64,000 nucleotides of DNA. It comes from Opitutaceae bacterium (lineage in GTDB: Bacteria > Verrucomicrobiota > Verrucomicrobiia > Opitutales > Opitutaceae). Below are positions 1 through 9,056 of the stretch, in pieces; within the stretch, counting starts at the first letter, position 1; every line of letters begins with the position of its first letter. The position numbers and the translations under genes are program-made. Location: positions 558,001 through 622,000 of the forward strand of contig JAEUHC010000019.1 in assembly GCA_016794785.1 (NCBI GenBank). The letters are read 5' to 3'. Under the pieces are notes generated by a model that was given only the letters and a program-made list of their open reading frames with translations, was not told where the DNA came from and ran no database searches.

Positions 1-1213
1 CGGTGACGCTGCCGTTGTCAGGGAAACACTCGGTCACGCGCATCAGGATACTGAGGCTGCGGTGCGTGGTGTCATACCAAGGCTTGAATTCGTCGATTTG
101 CCGCTGCACGCCGTCGAGTTTCATGACCTGCGCCTGCATGCCGCCCCATTCGGAGCGGAGCGACCAGCGCTCGTATTCCTGCCAGCCGAACGCCGCGAGG
201 ACGGCCAAGGCCGCGGCGCCCACGGCGAAGCCGGCCGTCGCGAGGCGCTTGGAATTGTAGCGCGCCATGAGCAGCGCCCATCGTCCCGGATGCGGCGGCA
301 GGAACTCCAGCTCGGAGGCGTCATGCTCCAGCCAGCGGCCCGCCAGCTTCTCCGCGATTTCGGCGGCGAGATTTTTTTCCGGCAGATCGCCCCGCACGAT
401 GGCGAGGCCCAGGCCTTTGGCCCAGTCGCCCAGGCTACCGGCCAGCTGGCGGACCATGCCGGAATCGCCGGTGAGGTATAGTTCCCGCAGCTGCGAGCGG
501 AGTTCGGCCGGCACCTGCTCCAGGGTGATGCGGAGTTCGCGGGCGACCGCGGCGCCATTGACGATGCTTTCGCCGGCTTCCGAGTCGATGTTCACCTCAA
601 ACGTGCGGAAGGCCGTGATGCCGCCGCCCGCCGCCACGAGCAGTGTCACGCCCGCGCGATCGATCGCGACGATGACGCGGCCGGTTCCTGCCGCGACATG
701 GGCCGCCGGCAGCGCGGCAAGGCCGAGGGAGAAACTCACCGGCTTGAGCCGGGCCGCATGCAAAACCGCGATGAGCTGGTCGATCTGCTCACGGCGCACG
801 GCGAGCTGCGTCACATGGGTGCCGGCGTCGGATTTTTGAAACGACCGCGCGATCTGGAGTTGCGCGGGATCGACCGGGAAGCCCTTCTCCGCCTCGATCT
901 GCAGGAAACTCGCGGTGTCCTCGGATGAAAGCTCCGGCACCTTGGTCTGCTGGCTCATCACCCACCGGGGCGGGATGCGCACGATGCAAAGCCGCTCGCG
1001 AACGCCCGCCGCGTCGAGGTGGTTCCTGATCTCTCGCCCGATGAGCTCGGGCTCGGGGTGCATGAGGTCGAGCGACAGTTCGGCGCTCGCCGCCTTCACG
1101 ACCTCAAGGGCGCCCTTGGCGCGCGTCACGTGGAACGCCCGCAACTGGCCGTCGCTGAGCGACAGCCCGAGGACGGACTGGGCGCGTTTGTTGATTTTCC
1201 TCTTCATGCTCAT
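1..1213 (-). CDS. GspL/PilM-like type II secretion assembly protein (partial, C-terminus off the left edge)
   Basis: The frame starts at the ATG at 1213, which overlaps the gspK stop as ATGA, and stays open to the window edge (about 404 codons). Residues about 13-300 read as an actin-like (ASKHA/PilM) cytoplasmic domain, beginning SVLGLSLSDGQLRAF and including a VIVAIDRAG segment. A single hydrophobic helix follows at about residues 320-342 (GFAVGAAALAVLAAFGW), then the start of a helical periplasmic part. This is the arrangement of GspL, which anchors the GspE ATPase to the inner membrane, or of a PilM-PilN fusion. Its position as the last visible gene of the E-F-G-H-I-J-K series supports GspL. 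The missing C-terminus prevents a firm choice between the two names. Confidence 0.82.
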   Translation of the reverse strand, partial: MSMKRKINKRAQSVLGLSLSDGQLRAFHVTRAKGALEVVKAASAELSLDLMHPEPELIGREIRNHLDAAGVRERLCIVRIPPRWVMSQQTKVPELSSEDTASFLQIEAEKGFPVDPAQLQIARSFQKSDAGTHVTQLAVRREQIDQLIAVLHAARLKPVSFSLGLAALPAAHVAAGTGRVIVAIDRAGVTLLVAAGGGITAFRTFEVNIDSEAGESIVNGAAVARELRITLEQVPAELRSQLRELYLTGDSGMVRQLAGSLGDWAKGLGLAIVRGDLPEKNLAAEIAEKLAGRWLEHDASELEFLPPHPGRWALLMARYNSKRLATAGFAVGAAALAVLAAFGWQEYERWSLRSEWGGMQAQVMKLDGVQRQIDEFKPWYDTTHRSLSILMRVTECFPDNGSVT

Positions 1214-2601
1214 ATGTCGATCACACCGTTCAGGAAGCGCCGGACCGCGGTGCCGAGGGCCCAGCCGTAGGCGGTGAGGTCCTGCCGGTAAACAATGCGA
1301 GGGGTGCCGGTGCTGGTATCGAAGATGACTTTCTCGCGGCAGTAGCCCCGCCCGTTGGCCCCGACGGCCGCAATGTCGGCGCTGAATTGGTAGGACTGGT
1401 CCGTGATGTAGCGGCCGGCCTGGCGAATCTGCGCGTTGGTGAGGACCTGGGTGAGCCAGGCCATCGAGGTGAGCGCGGTCGGGTTGGACTGGCGGTAGGA
1501 CACCAGCGCCGCGGCCCGTTCCGCCCCGATGCCCGGGATGCAGGCGAGGACGGCCTCGCTGGCGGTGTTGACGTTGACGAGGCCGGAAGCGGCGCCGTTG
1601 GCGGCGGAGAGGTCGGTCCGCACCAGCGCAAACTCCTCCGCCGTCATCTGGGTTGTGACCATGAAATCCGCGACGCTCGTGATGGTGCTCGGGTTGTTAG
1701 GCGTTAGCGGATTGAAGGGAATGCGCGCCATCATCTGCGCGGCGCGTTGCGTCGAGATGCCGCGCTGCGTGAGGCGCGTCTGCATCTGCTGACGGGCCTG
1801 TTGGGTGGTGAGCGTGGTGACGTTGATGCGCCGCGATCCGGACGCCGACGTGGCCGGCACACGGCTGTAAACGGTCACGTATTCCAACAGGCCGGCGAGC
1901 AGCTGGCCGTTCTGGTCATCGCGAGGGGCGGAGACATCGCCGTCGTCCTCATTCGTATCGAGCACGCCGTTGCGGTTGGTGTCCTCGCCGAGGAGAATGT
2001 CGAGCATGGCGCCGTTGATCAGGCGGACTTCATCGACCGTCTCGTAAGGGGCGCCCTTGTTGCGGCGAGCCGGATCGAGCTGCGAGTAGTAGTTGTCCAG
2101 ATTGGCGGCGTTCTGGCTGGTGGCGCTGCGCCAGGCGACGATGGCGTCGGCGAATTCCGCTGTCATGTTCGGCAGCGGCAGGGCCTGCAGCATCGCGGAG
2201 GTGACGGTGTTCAGGTTCAGCTTCGACGACTCATCGACGAGGGCAAAGTAGGGCTGGTTGAGCTGCGGCTGCGGCAGATCGTCGTGGTTGCGGCCGATGA
2301 ACCAGAAGGTGGCGTCGCCGACGGGCAGGGCCTCGGCCTTGTAGTCCTCGATGCTGGGCACCGCGCCGCCCGTCGCGAACTGAGTGAGCACATAGGTCGC
2401 ATAGCGAATGCCACCGGCGATGGCCTGGCGGGCGGCGACTTCGGTGATGCGGTTGTCCGCCGCGCGCAGCTCCGAACTCATCGAGTTTCCAAAATAAAGC
2501 GTGAGCGTGACCAGCCCGAGGCAAATCCACATCACGATGACGAGGACCGAACCACGCCGGGAATCCCCTTGGCTCACGGAAACTGTGCGCGAGTGGATCA
2601 T
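1210..2601 (-). CDS. gspK: Type II secretion minor pseudopilin GspK
   Basis: The protein has 463 residues. The N-terminus has a short basic leader, RRGSVLVIVMWICLGLVTLT, with a hydrophobic helix at about residues 17-36, as in GspK, the large minor pseudopilin that caps the pseudopilus tip. A helix-hairpin-helix-like segment lies at about residues 340-372 (VNVNTASEAVLACIPGIGAE), which is the conserved SAM/HhH part of the GspK family. An acidic stretch with NRNGVLDTNEDDGD near residue 210 looks like a calcium-binding loop; E. coli GspK also binds calcium. The gene overlaps gspJ upstream and the gspL-like gene downstream by 4 bp each, so the genes are translationally coupled. Confidence 0.9.
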   Translation of the reverse strand: MIHSRTVSVSQGDSRRGSVLVIVMWICLGLVTLTLYFGNSMSSELRAADNRITEVAARQAIAGGIRYATYVLTQFATGGAVPSIEDYKAEALPVGDATFWFIGRNHDDLPQPQLNQPYFALVDESSKLNLNTVTSAMLQALPLPNMTAEFADAIVAWRSATSQNAANLDNYYSQLDPARRNKGAPYETVDEVRLINGAMLDILLGEDTNRNGVLDTNEDDGDVSAPRDDQNGQLLAGLLEYVTVYSRVPATSASGSRRINVTTLTTQQARQQMQTRLTQRGISTQRAAQMMARIPFNPLTPNNPSTITSVADFMVTTQMTAEEFALVRTDLSAANGAASGLVNVNTASEAVLACIPGIGAERAAALVSYRQSNPTALTSMAWLTQVLTNAQIRQAGRYITDQSYQFSADIAAVGANGRGYCREKVIFDTSTGTPRIVYRQDLTAYGWALGTAVRRFLNGVIDI

Positions 2602-3371
2602 AGCAGCGGCGCGGCGGCGGCGGCATCGGCGGCCAGCTGGGCGCTGGTCGGAGTGGTGACATACACCGGCACGATCAGCTCGACCGGGCCGGGGTTGGCG
2701 GCGGTGGTGGCGTCGCCGCGCGGTGCCATGACGAGGCTGAACTTGAATGCGGAGGGCAGCGTGCTCGTCGCGGTGGAGTCCCAGGTCTCGCTCCAGTATT
2801 CCCCGTCGAAATAGGCTAGGGTGGCGGAGAGGACGCCGGGCAGCAGCGTGTAGGTGTCCGCGATCGGGTCAGCCGCGGGCAGCAGGTTGCGCGTCACGAC
2901 CCGCACCAGATCCTTGGTGGGGCCGCCATCCGTGGCCGGGGTGAGATAGTAGGCGACCGTCTGCACCTCCGCGAACGGCGTCCAGCCGTCGATCATTCCG
3001 GAGCTGGTGGTGATGTCCGGGGTGATGCGCTCCCCCGTGTTGTCCATCGCATTGGTGCTGAAACTGTCGCTCATGAGCTGGCCCGAGAGCGTGTTGGTCG
3101 TCGCCTGGGGGTTGGCCGGGAGCATGATGCCGGCGAGGTCCTTGCGCACGATGCCGAGCGTGCGCTGGAGCACGAGGTCCTGATCGATTTTTTCATGCGT
3201 GGTGTTGTGCAGGCGGAGCGCGCCGAAAAAAGTCGTGTTGATCACAAGCAGCACGACTGCTCCGATCGCCGTGGCGAGGAGGAGCTCGAGCAATGTGAAG
3301 CCACCTTCGCCACCGCTGCGGCGAAGCGAGGCGCGGTGTGCGCGACGGAAAGGGTGGCCGCGTGTAATCAT
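2598..3371 (-). CDS. gspJ: Type II secretion minor pseudopilin GspJ-like
   Basis: The 257-residue protein has a prepilin peptidase site followed by a hydrophobic helix, GGFTLLELLLATAIGAVVLL, at about residues 23-45, with the conserved Glu at mature position +5. The leader is long and arginine-rich. The globular part is beta-rich with no other recognised motif. Its size and position between gspI and gspK fit GspJ, which forms the tip complex with GspI and GspK. Start and stop both overlap neighbours as ATGA, so it belongs to the same transcript. Confidence 0.85.
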   Translation of the reverse strand: MITRGHPFRRAHRASLRRSGGEGGFTLLELLLATAIGAVVLLVINTTFFGALRLHNTTHEKIDQDLVLQRTLGIVRKDLAGIMLPANPQATTNTLSGQLMSDSFSTNAMDNTGERITPDITTSSGMIDGWTPFAEVQTVAYYLTPATDGGPTKDLVRVVTRNLLPAADPIADTYTLLPGVLSATLAYFDGEYWSETWDSTATSTLPSAFKFSLVMAPRGDATTAANPGPVELIVPVYVTTPTSAQLAADAAAAAPLL

Positions 3372-3790
3372 GGCGTGATCGCGGGCAGGCTGGTCGAGGT
3401 TGTCACCACCGTCGGATCATAAAGCGTGTTCGCGGCGACCTCGAAGGTCGTGCCTTGGACGTCGAATGATACCCGCACGGTCAGCACGGTCATTGAATCC
3501 TCGGTCCACGGCTCGGAGACCATGGTCCACGGATAGGAAAGATCGCCGTCGATGACGTTGCCGTAGGGCGTGGCGGTGGCGACCTGACCGGAGGTGATCT
3601 GCTCGTTGAGCACGCGCTCGGCGATGCGCATCGCGGTGGCCTTGCGCTGGCCGAGGATGCCCGCCCGGCTGGCGACCGCCACGCCGTGCATCGTGACCGG
3701 AATCAAGATGGCCATGAACAACAGCGCCGCCAGCACTTCGGCCAGGGTGAATCCGCCGGTGCGGGATCGGCGCTGGGCTTCAGTTGGCAT
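3368..3790 (-). CDS. gspI: Type II secretion minor pseudopilin GspI-like
   Basis: The chosen start, ATG at 3790, gives a 140-residue protein beginning MPTEAQRRSRTGGFTLAEVL. This is a normal short basic leader, whereas an upstream in-frame start at 3844 would put 18 unlikely residues ahead of it. The prepilin helix runs GGFTLAEVLAALLFMAILIP, with Glu at +5. The length matches GspI, the minor pseudopilin that nucleates the tip. It overlaps the end of gspH by 11 bp and the start of gspJ by 4 bp. Confidence 0.85.
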   Translation of the reverse strand: MPTEAQRRSRTGGFTLAEVLAALLFMAILIPVTMHGVAVASRAGILGQRKATAMRIAERVLNEQITSGQVATATPYGNVIDGDLSYPWTMVSEPWTEDSMTVLTVRVSFDVQGTTFEVAANTLYDPTVVTTSTSLPAITP

Positions 3791-4340
3791 GGGAGGCGGG
3801 GCGAATCTCGTAGCCGAGGCGGTTGGGCATCGGCACCAGTTCAAGGCCGGTCTCGGCGTTCAGACGGATGGAGATTTTGGAGACGCTGGAGTCATCGAAA
3901 AACCCGTCGGGCGTGAACCTGATGAAAGCGAGGGTTTCGTCGGGGAGGCCGAGCCGCTCATCGTCCTGTTCGGAGATGGGGGTGACGACGCCCGTCGCGG
4001 TTTCCAACGTGAGGCCGGCCTCGGCGACGTATCTTACCGGACGGAAATCGTTCTCGGCGTCGCTGAAGGTGGATTGCGCCGAGAGCCCGTAGGCCGACTC
4101 CGCCGGATTGATCCAGAGCAGGAACGGCACACCTTCGGAGACCGCGCGGCTCTGCGCGTAGTGGGTGAGCGAAAGCATGCGCCGGGCCTCGAAGTTCAAA
4201 GCGCGGCCGCGAAAGAACGACCCCATGCTGGAAACGACGAACACCGCCGCGATGGCCAGCAGCGCCAACACGAAGATCAGCTCGATCAACGTGAAGCCGC
4301 GGCGAGGCGCGGGAGGATTACTTTGCCGTGATGGATGCAT
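3780..4340 (-). CDS. gspH: Type II secretion minor pseudopilin GspH-like
   Basis: This is a 186-residue pseudopilin with the leader RRGFTLIELIFVLALLAIAA at about residues 14-33, a classical prepilin peptidase site with Glu at +5. The following segment, ARRMLSLTHYAQSRAVSEGV, resembles the GspH/FimT helix that packs under the beta sheet. Its position between gspG and gspI supports GspH. It overlaps gspG by 23 bp and gspI by 11 bp. Confidence 0.85.
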   Translation of the reverse strand: MHPSRQSNPPAPRRGFTLIELIFVLALLAIAAVFVVSSMGSFFRGRALNFEARRMLSLTHYAQSRAVSEGVPFLLWINPAESAYGLSAQSTFSDAENDFRPVRYVAEAGLTLETATGVVTPISEQDDERLGLPDETLAFIRFTPDGFFDDSSVSKISIRLNAETGLELVPMPNRLGYEIRPASHAN

Positions 4341-4773
4341 TCATCACGTCGTCCGCCGTGCCGGCCTGGCCGTCCGGCCCCATGGAAATGATGTCGTAGC
4401 CCCGCACATTCACGCGGCCGGGAAACTCGTAAACGTAAGCACGGCCCCACGGATCGAGCGGGATGTCGCTCTTGAGATAGGGCCCGCGCCAGCCGTTGAC
4501 ATCGGGAGGGGCGACCAGCAGCTGCGCGAGGCCGTCGGAACCGCGCGGATAGCTGCCGGTATCCACCTCGAAGGCGTCGAGCGCCGTGCCGAAGGTGGAG
4601 ATCTGGGTGACCGCCGCAGTGATGCGCGCCTGCTCGGTGCGGCCGGTGAATTTGGGCAGCACCAGGGCGGCGAGGATGCCGAGGATCACGAGCACCAGCA
4701 GGAGCTCGACGAGCGTGAACCCGCGCTGCGCGCGGAGCCGGGACGAGGGATGAAGGGAGCGGGCGGATTTCAT
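4318..4773 (-). CDS. gspG: Type II secretion major pseudopilin GspG
   Basis: The 151-residue protein has the prepilin segment QRGFTLVELLLVLVILGILA. The C-terminal part shows GspG family marks: DTGSYPRGSDGLAQLL, WRGPYLKSDIPLDPWG and an acidic GPDGQAGTADD loop, which binds calcium in known GspG proteins. It forms the shaft of the pseudopilus that pushes folded exoproteins out of the periplasm. It lies directly downstream of gspF (7 bp gap) in the same operon. Length and motifs make this the most secure pseudopilin assignment here. Confidence 0.95.
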   Translation of the reverse strand: MKSARSLHPSSRLRAQRGFTLVELLLVLVILGILAALVLPKFTGRTEQARITAAVTQISTFGTALDAFEVDTGSYPRGSDGLAQLLVAPPDVNGWRGPYLKSDIPLDPWGRAYVYEFPGRVNVRGYDIISMGPDGQAGTADDVMNASITAK

Positions 4774-4780
4774 GGATAAA

Positions 4781-6043
4781 TTATTTGATGTGGTCCTGCA
4801 GCGAGAAGATCGGAATCACCATGCCGATGAAGATGGTGCCGATGAGGGCGGCGATGACGAACAGCATCACCGGCTCGGCGAGCGCGACGACCGACTTGAG
4901 CTGCCGGTCGAGATCGCCCTCGGTGACGGTGGCGATGCGCATGAGCTCGACGTCCAGCTTCCCGCTCTCCTCCGCCACCGAGATCATCTCGACGATCGCG
5001 CCGGGGAAGAGCGCGCGGTTCTGGGCGAGGCTCTTGCCGAGGGGCTTGCCCTCCTTCACGCGATCGATCGAGTCGGACACGGCGTCGATCAGCACCTGGT
5101 TGCCAATGGAGCGGCGGGCGACGTTGAGGGCGCTGATGAGAGGGACGCCGGCCTGAAGCAGCGTGCCGAGCATGCGGCAAAATCGCGCCATCGCGAACTG
5201 GGCCACGAGCGGGCCGATCAGGGAAATCTTCAGCATCAGCCCCTCCCACCAGCGCCGGCCCTTCGGGGAGTTGAGCCACGTGCGCAGCAGGAAGAAGGCG
5301 ACGATCGCGGCGGCGCCGAGGAACAACCCGTAGCCCCGCACGACTTCGCTCGCCTTCACAATCACCTGCGTGATGAGCGGCAGCTCGGCGTTGAAGCCGG
5401 CGAAAATCGTCTGGAAGCGCGGGATGAAGAAAACCAGCAGGAAGATCAGCACGCCCCCTGCGAGGATGAGCAAAATGACGGGATACATCAGCGCCGTCAT
5501 CACCTTGGACTTCAGCTCCTTTTCGCGCGCCTGGAAATCCGCGATCTGCGCGAGCACGACATCGAGGAAACCGCCGGTCTCGCCGGCCTCGACCATCGCG
5601 ACATAGACGCGCGGGAAAGTCTCCGGCGAGCGCTCCATCGCCTTGGAGAGCGACATGCCGTCGATTACGAGGTCGTGGATTTCCTTCCACTTGGCCTTCG
5701 CGACCGGCTCGGCTGATTCGCGGTGCAGAATCACGAGCGCACGGCTGAATGGCACGCCGGCCGCGAGCAGGCTCGAAAGCAGGCGGGTGAAGTTCTCCAG
5801 CATGCGCGGGGTGATCTTGCCCTTGCCGCCGAACGAGAGGGCGGGCTTGCCGGAATCCTCGGCTGGGCCAGCGGCGCCGCCGGATTTCTTCGCTGGCGCG
5901 GGTGCCGCCGACTCGGCGAGTTTGATCGGCCGAAGGCCGCGGCCCTCGACCTGGCGCATGGCTTCCTGGCGGTTGCTCGCGTCGAGGAAACCTTCGGTCA
6001 TCGCGCCGTTGGCTTGGACGGCTTTGTAGGCGAACTGCGGCAT
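4781..6043 (-). CDS. gspF: Type II secretion inner-membrane platform protein GspF
   Basis: The 420-residue protein begins MPQFAYKAVQANGAMTEGFL, the usual GspF/PilC N-terminus (Y-A-x-G...G). Two T2SSF helical domains are visible, at about residues 80-205 and 285-405, each with the GxPLxxAL-like turn (AGVPFSRALVIL and AGVPLISALNVA). Three hydrophobic segments lie at about 175-200, 225-250 and 385-410. GspF is the inner-membrane hub on which the GspE ATPase drives pseudopilus assembly. The gene sits 10 bp after gspE. Confidence 0.95.
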   Translation of the reverse strand: MPQFAYKAVQANGAMTEGFLDASNRQEAMRQVEGRGLRPIKLAESAAPAPAKKSGGAAGPAEDSGKPALSFGGKGKITPRMLENFTRLLSSLLAAGVPFSRALVILHRESAEPVAKAKWKEIHDLVIDGMSLSKAMERSPETFPRVYVAMVEAGETGGFLDVVLAQIADFQAREKELKSKVMTALMYPVILLILAGGVLIFLLVFFIPRFQTIFAGFNAELPLITQVIVKASEVVRGYGLFLGAAAIVAFFLLRTWLNSPKGRRWWEGLMLKISLIGPLVAQFAMARFCRMLGTLLQAGVPLISALNVARRSIGNQVLIDAVSDSIDRVKEGKPLGKSLAQNRALFPGAIVEMISVAEESGKLDVELMRIATVTEGDLDRQLKSVVALAEPVMLFVIAALIGTIFIGMVIPIFSLQDHIK

Positions 6044-6053
6044 GGCGGCGCGA

Positions 6054-7820
6054 TCAGATCAACGAGCGCGGGAGCACGGCTTCGGCCGCTGGCGCGGCGG
6101 TCGCGGCCGGTTTCACCTCGGTCGTTTCCATCTCGTGCACCGTGGTCACGCTCAGCACTTCTTCAATCGTGGTGATGCCTTCCTCGACGAGGCGGCGGCC
6201 ATCCTCGGCGAGCGTCTTCATGCCGGCACGGCAGGCGGAGTTGCGGATGGAATCCGTGGAGGCGTTTTTGAGGATGAGGGAGCGGATTTCGCTGCTCGAA
6301 TCCATCCACTCGAAAATCGCGCGCCGGCCATGGTAGCCGGTGTTGCGGCATTCGCGGCAGCCGACGGCGCGGTAAACTTTCGCGGTGGGCCGGATGCCGA
6401 GCTTGACCCGGTATTCGCGCGACTCGGGGGTCGTGTCCACCTGCTTGCAGTGCGGGCAAAGCAAACGCACGAGACGCTGGGCGAGCACCGCTTCGAGGGA
6501 CGAGGCGACGAGGTAGGGCTCGACGCCCATGTCCACGAGCCGCGTGAGCGCGCCGGCGGCGTCATTGGTGTGGAGCGTGGAAAAGACCAAGTGGCCCGTG
6601 AGCGACGCCTGCACGGCGATCTGCGCTGTCTCCTGGTCGCGGATTTCACCGATGAGCACGACGTCGGGGTCGTGGCGGAGGATGGAGCGCAGGCCGCGGG
6701 CGAAGGTGAGCCCGGATTTTTCCGAGACCTGAATCTGGTTCACGCCCTTGAGCTGATACTCGACGGGATCCTCGATTGTGATGATCTTGCGCTCGCTGTC
6801 GTTGATCTCGTTGAGCGCGGTGTAGAGCGTGGAGGTCTTGCCGGAGCCGGTCGGGCCGGTGACGAGCACGATGCCGTGCGGCAATTCCAAGACACGCTCC
6901 AAGCAGCGGAGCTCGCGCTCGCCCATGCCGAGATCGCGGGCGCCACGGAGCTTCGAGTTTTGCCGCAGCAAACGCATGACGACGGCCTCGCCGTGCAACA
7001 TCGGGATGATCGAAACGCGGATGTCCACCTCGGCATCCTCGATGCGGACCTTGATGCGGCCGTCCTGCGGCAGGCGTTTCTCAGCGATGTTGAGGTGGGA
7101 GAGAATCTTCACGCGCGCGACGATCGCGGGCTGGAAGCGCTTGATCTGCGCGGGCACGGGCACCTCTTGCAGGATGCCGTCGATGCGGTAGCGGATGCGC
7201 AACTCGTCTTCGAAAGGCTCAAGATGGACGTCGGAGGCGCGCAGCTCGATGGCATCCTTCAGGACCTGGTTGACGAACCGGATGATCGACGCGTCCTCGG
7301 CGGCTTCGTCGAGGTTGTTGTCGGTGCTGCCGTTTTCATCGACCACCTGCAGGCCGGCCTCGTCGTCCAGCGTGTCGATGGTGTCGGCACCGACACCGAG
7401 CCGCTTCTTCATCTCGCGGTTGATGACTTCGCTCGTCGCGAGGACGGGGCGGAGGCGCAAACCGGTGAGGGCCTTCAGACCGTCGATGCCTTGGGTGGCA
7501 AAGAGCCGGCTCGTGGCGATCTCGATCTCGTTGTCCACACGCCGCAGCGGGAGCAGCTCGTCACGCAGGAGCAGACGAGCGGGGAAGAGCGCGAGGACCT
7601 GTTTGTCGGGCTCGAGCTCGTCAAGCGCGGCAAAGCCCACGCCATACTCGCGCGCCAGCCAACGCAGCACGCGCTCCTCGGTCGGAGCGTCGGATTCGGC
7701 GTTCTGCTGGAGAAAGGCGCGGGCGTCGGTCTCGGTGAGCTGCCGCGCCGCAATCATGCGGGCGAGCAATTCGGGGACGACGCCGTGAGCGCCGCTGGAG
7801 TTGGCGGTGGCGGTGGACAC
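6054..7820 (-). CDS. gspE: Type II secretion ATPase GspE
   Basis: The 588-residue protein starts with GTG at 7820. The first part (about 10-170) is the N1E/MshEN-like domain. The ATPase core carries RASDVHLEP, Walker A GPTGSGKTS at about 321-329, the Asp box IITIEDPVEYQ, Walker B VVLIGEIRD at about 386-394 and the His box GHLVFSTLHTN. A zinc-binding tetracysteine follows: CPHC at about 453 and CREC at about 487. All catalytic residues of secretion ATPases are present. The C-terminal 25 residues are Ala/Pro-rich and unusual. The gene is 16 bp downstream of the Spy-like gene, which heads the operon. Confidence 0.96.
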   Translation of the reverse strand: MSTATANSSGAHGVVPELLARMIAARQLTETDARAFLQQNAESDAPTEERVLRWLAREYGVGFAALDELEPDKQVLALFPARLLLRDELLPLRRVDNEIEIATSRLFATQGIDGLKALTGLRLRPVLATSEVINREMKKRLGVGADTIDTLDDEAGLQVVDENGSTDNNLDEAAEDASIIRFVNQVLKDAIELRASDVHLEPFEDELRIRYRIDGILQEVPVPAQIKRFQPAIVARVKILSHLNIAEKRLPQDGRIKVRIEDAEVDIRVSIIPMLHGEAVVMRLLRQNSKLRGARDLGMGERELRCLERVLELPHGIVLVTGPTGSGKTSTLYTALNEINDSERKIITIEDPVEYQLKGVNQIQVSEKSGLTFARGLRSILRHDPDVVLIGEIRDQETAQIAVQASLTGHLVFSTLHTNDAAGALTRLVDMGVEPYLVASSLEAVLAQRLVRLLCPHCKQVDTTPESREYRVKLGIRPTAKVYRAVGCRECRNTGYHGRRAIFEWMDSSSEIRSLILKNASTDSIRNSACRAGMKTLAEDGRRLVEEGITTIEEVLSVTTVHEMETTEVKPAATAAPAAEAVLPRSLI

Positions 7821-7836
7821 GAAGAAGAGATGCGAA

Positions 7837-8469
7837 TCAGGGCAGCAGCCCGAAGAGGACGGCGGTGGCCTCCTGCTTCACCGAGAGCAAGGCGCGGAGA
7901 TCTTCCTGGGCCTTGACGAGCTTGGCCTCATTATCCCGGCGCGATTCGCGCACACGCTCCAGGCGCGACTTGATTTCGGCTTCGGGGAGATTGTCGGTGA
8001 TCGCGGCTTGGAGCGCGGCGACCTCGGCATTGCTGCTGCCGCCCCGGCCACCGGGGCCGCGGCCACCGCGTCCACCGGTGTCGCCACCGCCCGGAGGGCC
8101 GCCGCGGCCTCCGCCAAGCAGGATGCCCCCTGGGCCGCCACCGCCTGCGGTGTTGCGGCGCAGTTCCGTGACCGCTGCGATTCGTTTGGAGATGAGGTTC
8201 CATTCCTCGTCGTCGGTGACGCCCAGTCGATCGCGCAGGGCGGTCAACATGCGGGCCTGCATGTCTTCAGGGGAAAAAGTGCCGCGGCCGCCGCCGTCCG
8301 GACCGCCGCGTCCACCGCCGTCCGGCCCGCCCCGTCGGCGACCCGCGTTGGGATCATTGGGGGCTTGGGCAAAGGCTTGCGCGGCACCGAGTCCGAGCAG
8401 GGTGGCGAGACCGGCGAGGCGCAGGGCGCGGCCGGGAGAAGCGAGGGAAGAAGGAGCGGAGTTTTTCAT
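7837..8469 (-). CDS. Secreted Gly/Arg-rich Spy-like (LTXXQ-type) protein heading the secretion operon
   Basis: The start at 8469 gives 210 residues with a clear signal peptide (RLAGLATLLGLGAAQAFA) and cleavage near residue 35. A longer frame to 8511 would bury it. After cleavage come two copies of a GGPDGGGR repeat, a helical segment, a second glycine-rich tract at about 115-145, and a long helical C-terminus ending LLSVKQEATAVLFGLLP. That ending resembles the LTxxQ motif of periplasmic Spy/CpxP-like proteins. It precedes gspE by 16 bp, so it is probably co-transcribed with the secretion genes. Its function is unknown; a periplasmic chaperone or secretion accessory role is inference. Confidence 0.75.
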   Translation of the reverse strand: MKNSAPSSLASPGRALRLAGLATLLGLGAAQAFAQAPNDPNAGRRRGGPDGGGRGGPDGGGRGTFSPEDMQARMLTALRDRLGVTDDEEWNLISKRIAAVTELRRNTAGGGGPGGILLGGGRGGPPGGGDTGGRGGRGPGGRGGSSNAEVAALQAAITDNLPEAEIKSRLERVRESRRDNEAKLVKAQEDLRALLSVKQEATAVLFGLLP

Positions 8470-8695
8470 GGCTAATAGGGGTGCCGGTGATTCGACGCGT
8501 GCCCTTCCCAAGGGTTACGGGAATGGCAAAATGGTTGGGTTTCCGGGGTGGTTGCGCAAACTTTGCGCAGGGTGGGGTGTAATCCGGCCTCCTCGCAGGG
8601 AACGCGATGGACTTGAAACCAACCTTCGCCGCATCCGTCATCGCCCCGGTCGCGAGATCTCGCGGCGCCATTCATCCCCCGCAAAACATAATCCC
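8470..8695. promoter_or_regulatory. Divergent intergenic region upstream of the secretion operon and the EF-hand gene
   Basis: This 226-bp gap separates the starts of two divergent genes, so promoters for both directions must lie here or nearby. No convincing -35/-10 pair or palindromic operator could be picked by eye. Confidence 0.4.
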
Positions 8696-9019
8696 ATGAA
8701 GTCCACCCCTCGTATCCTCGTCGCCGCGCTCATTGCCGCGATTGCCCTGCCTGCGTCCGCCCTCGCCGCCAAGGCCGACAAGAAGAAAAACGCTCCCGCC
8801 ACCGAGACCTTTGCCAGCGTCGACAAGAACAGCGACGGCAACATCACGGTCGAGGAGTTCCTCGCCACGCAGAAGGACAAGCTGGGCGAGGAAGCCGCCA
8901 AGACGCGTTTCGCCACGCTCGACAAGAACAAGGACGGCAAGCTGACCAAGGATGAATTCGGCGGCGGCGACGAGCCGGCCGAGAAGAAGAAGCGGAAGAA
9001 GAAAAAAGACGCCAACTGA
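8696..9019 (+). CDS. Secreted EF-hand calcium-binding protein
   Basis: The 107-residue protein begins MKSTPRILVAALIAAIALPA, a signal peptide with probable cleavage after ALA at about residue 24. Two EF-hand loops are visible: DKNSDGNITVEEF at about 43-55 and DKNKDGKLTKDEF at about 75-87. Both have Asp at positions 1, 3 and 5 and an acidic residue at position 12. The C-terminus is a lysine-rich tail (EKKKRKKKKDAN). It is probably a periplasmic or secreted calcium binder. A clear terminator follows. Confidence 0.88.
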   Translation: MKSTPRILVAALIAAIALPASALAAKADKKKNAPATETFASVDKNSDGNITVEEFLATQKDKLGEEAAKTRFATLDKNKDGKLTKDEFGGGDEPAEKKKRKKKKDAN

Positions 9020-9056
9020 CATAGCCGCCTGCCTGCGATGGCGGGAGCTCCATTTT

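Noticed and set aside
6042..7916. A 624-codon open frame on the plus strand opposite gspE
   Set aside because: The minus strand has an unmistakable ATPase with all motifs. The opposite frame is open only because GC-rich codons avoid stops, and its residues show no domain.
8281..8345. Tandem GC-rich repeat suggesting a non-coding repeat array
   Set aside because: It encodes two copies of GGPDGGGR within the Spy-like protein and is best read as a coding low-complexity tract.
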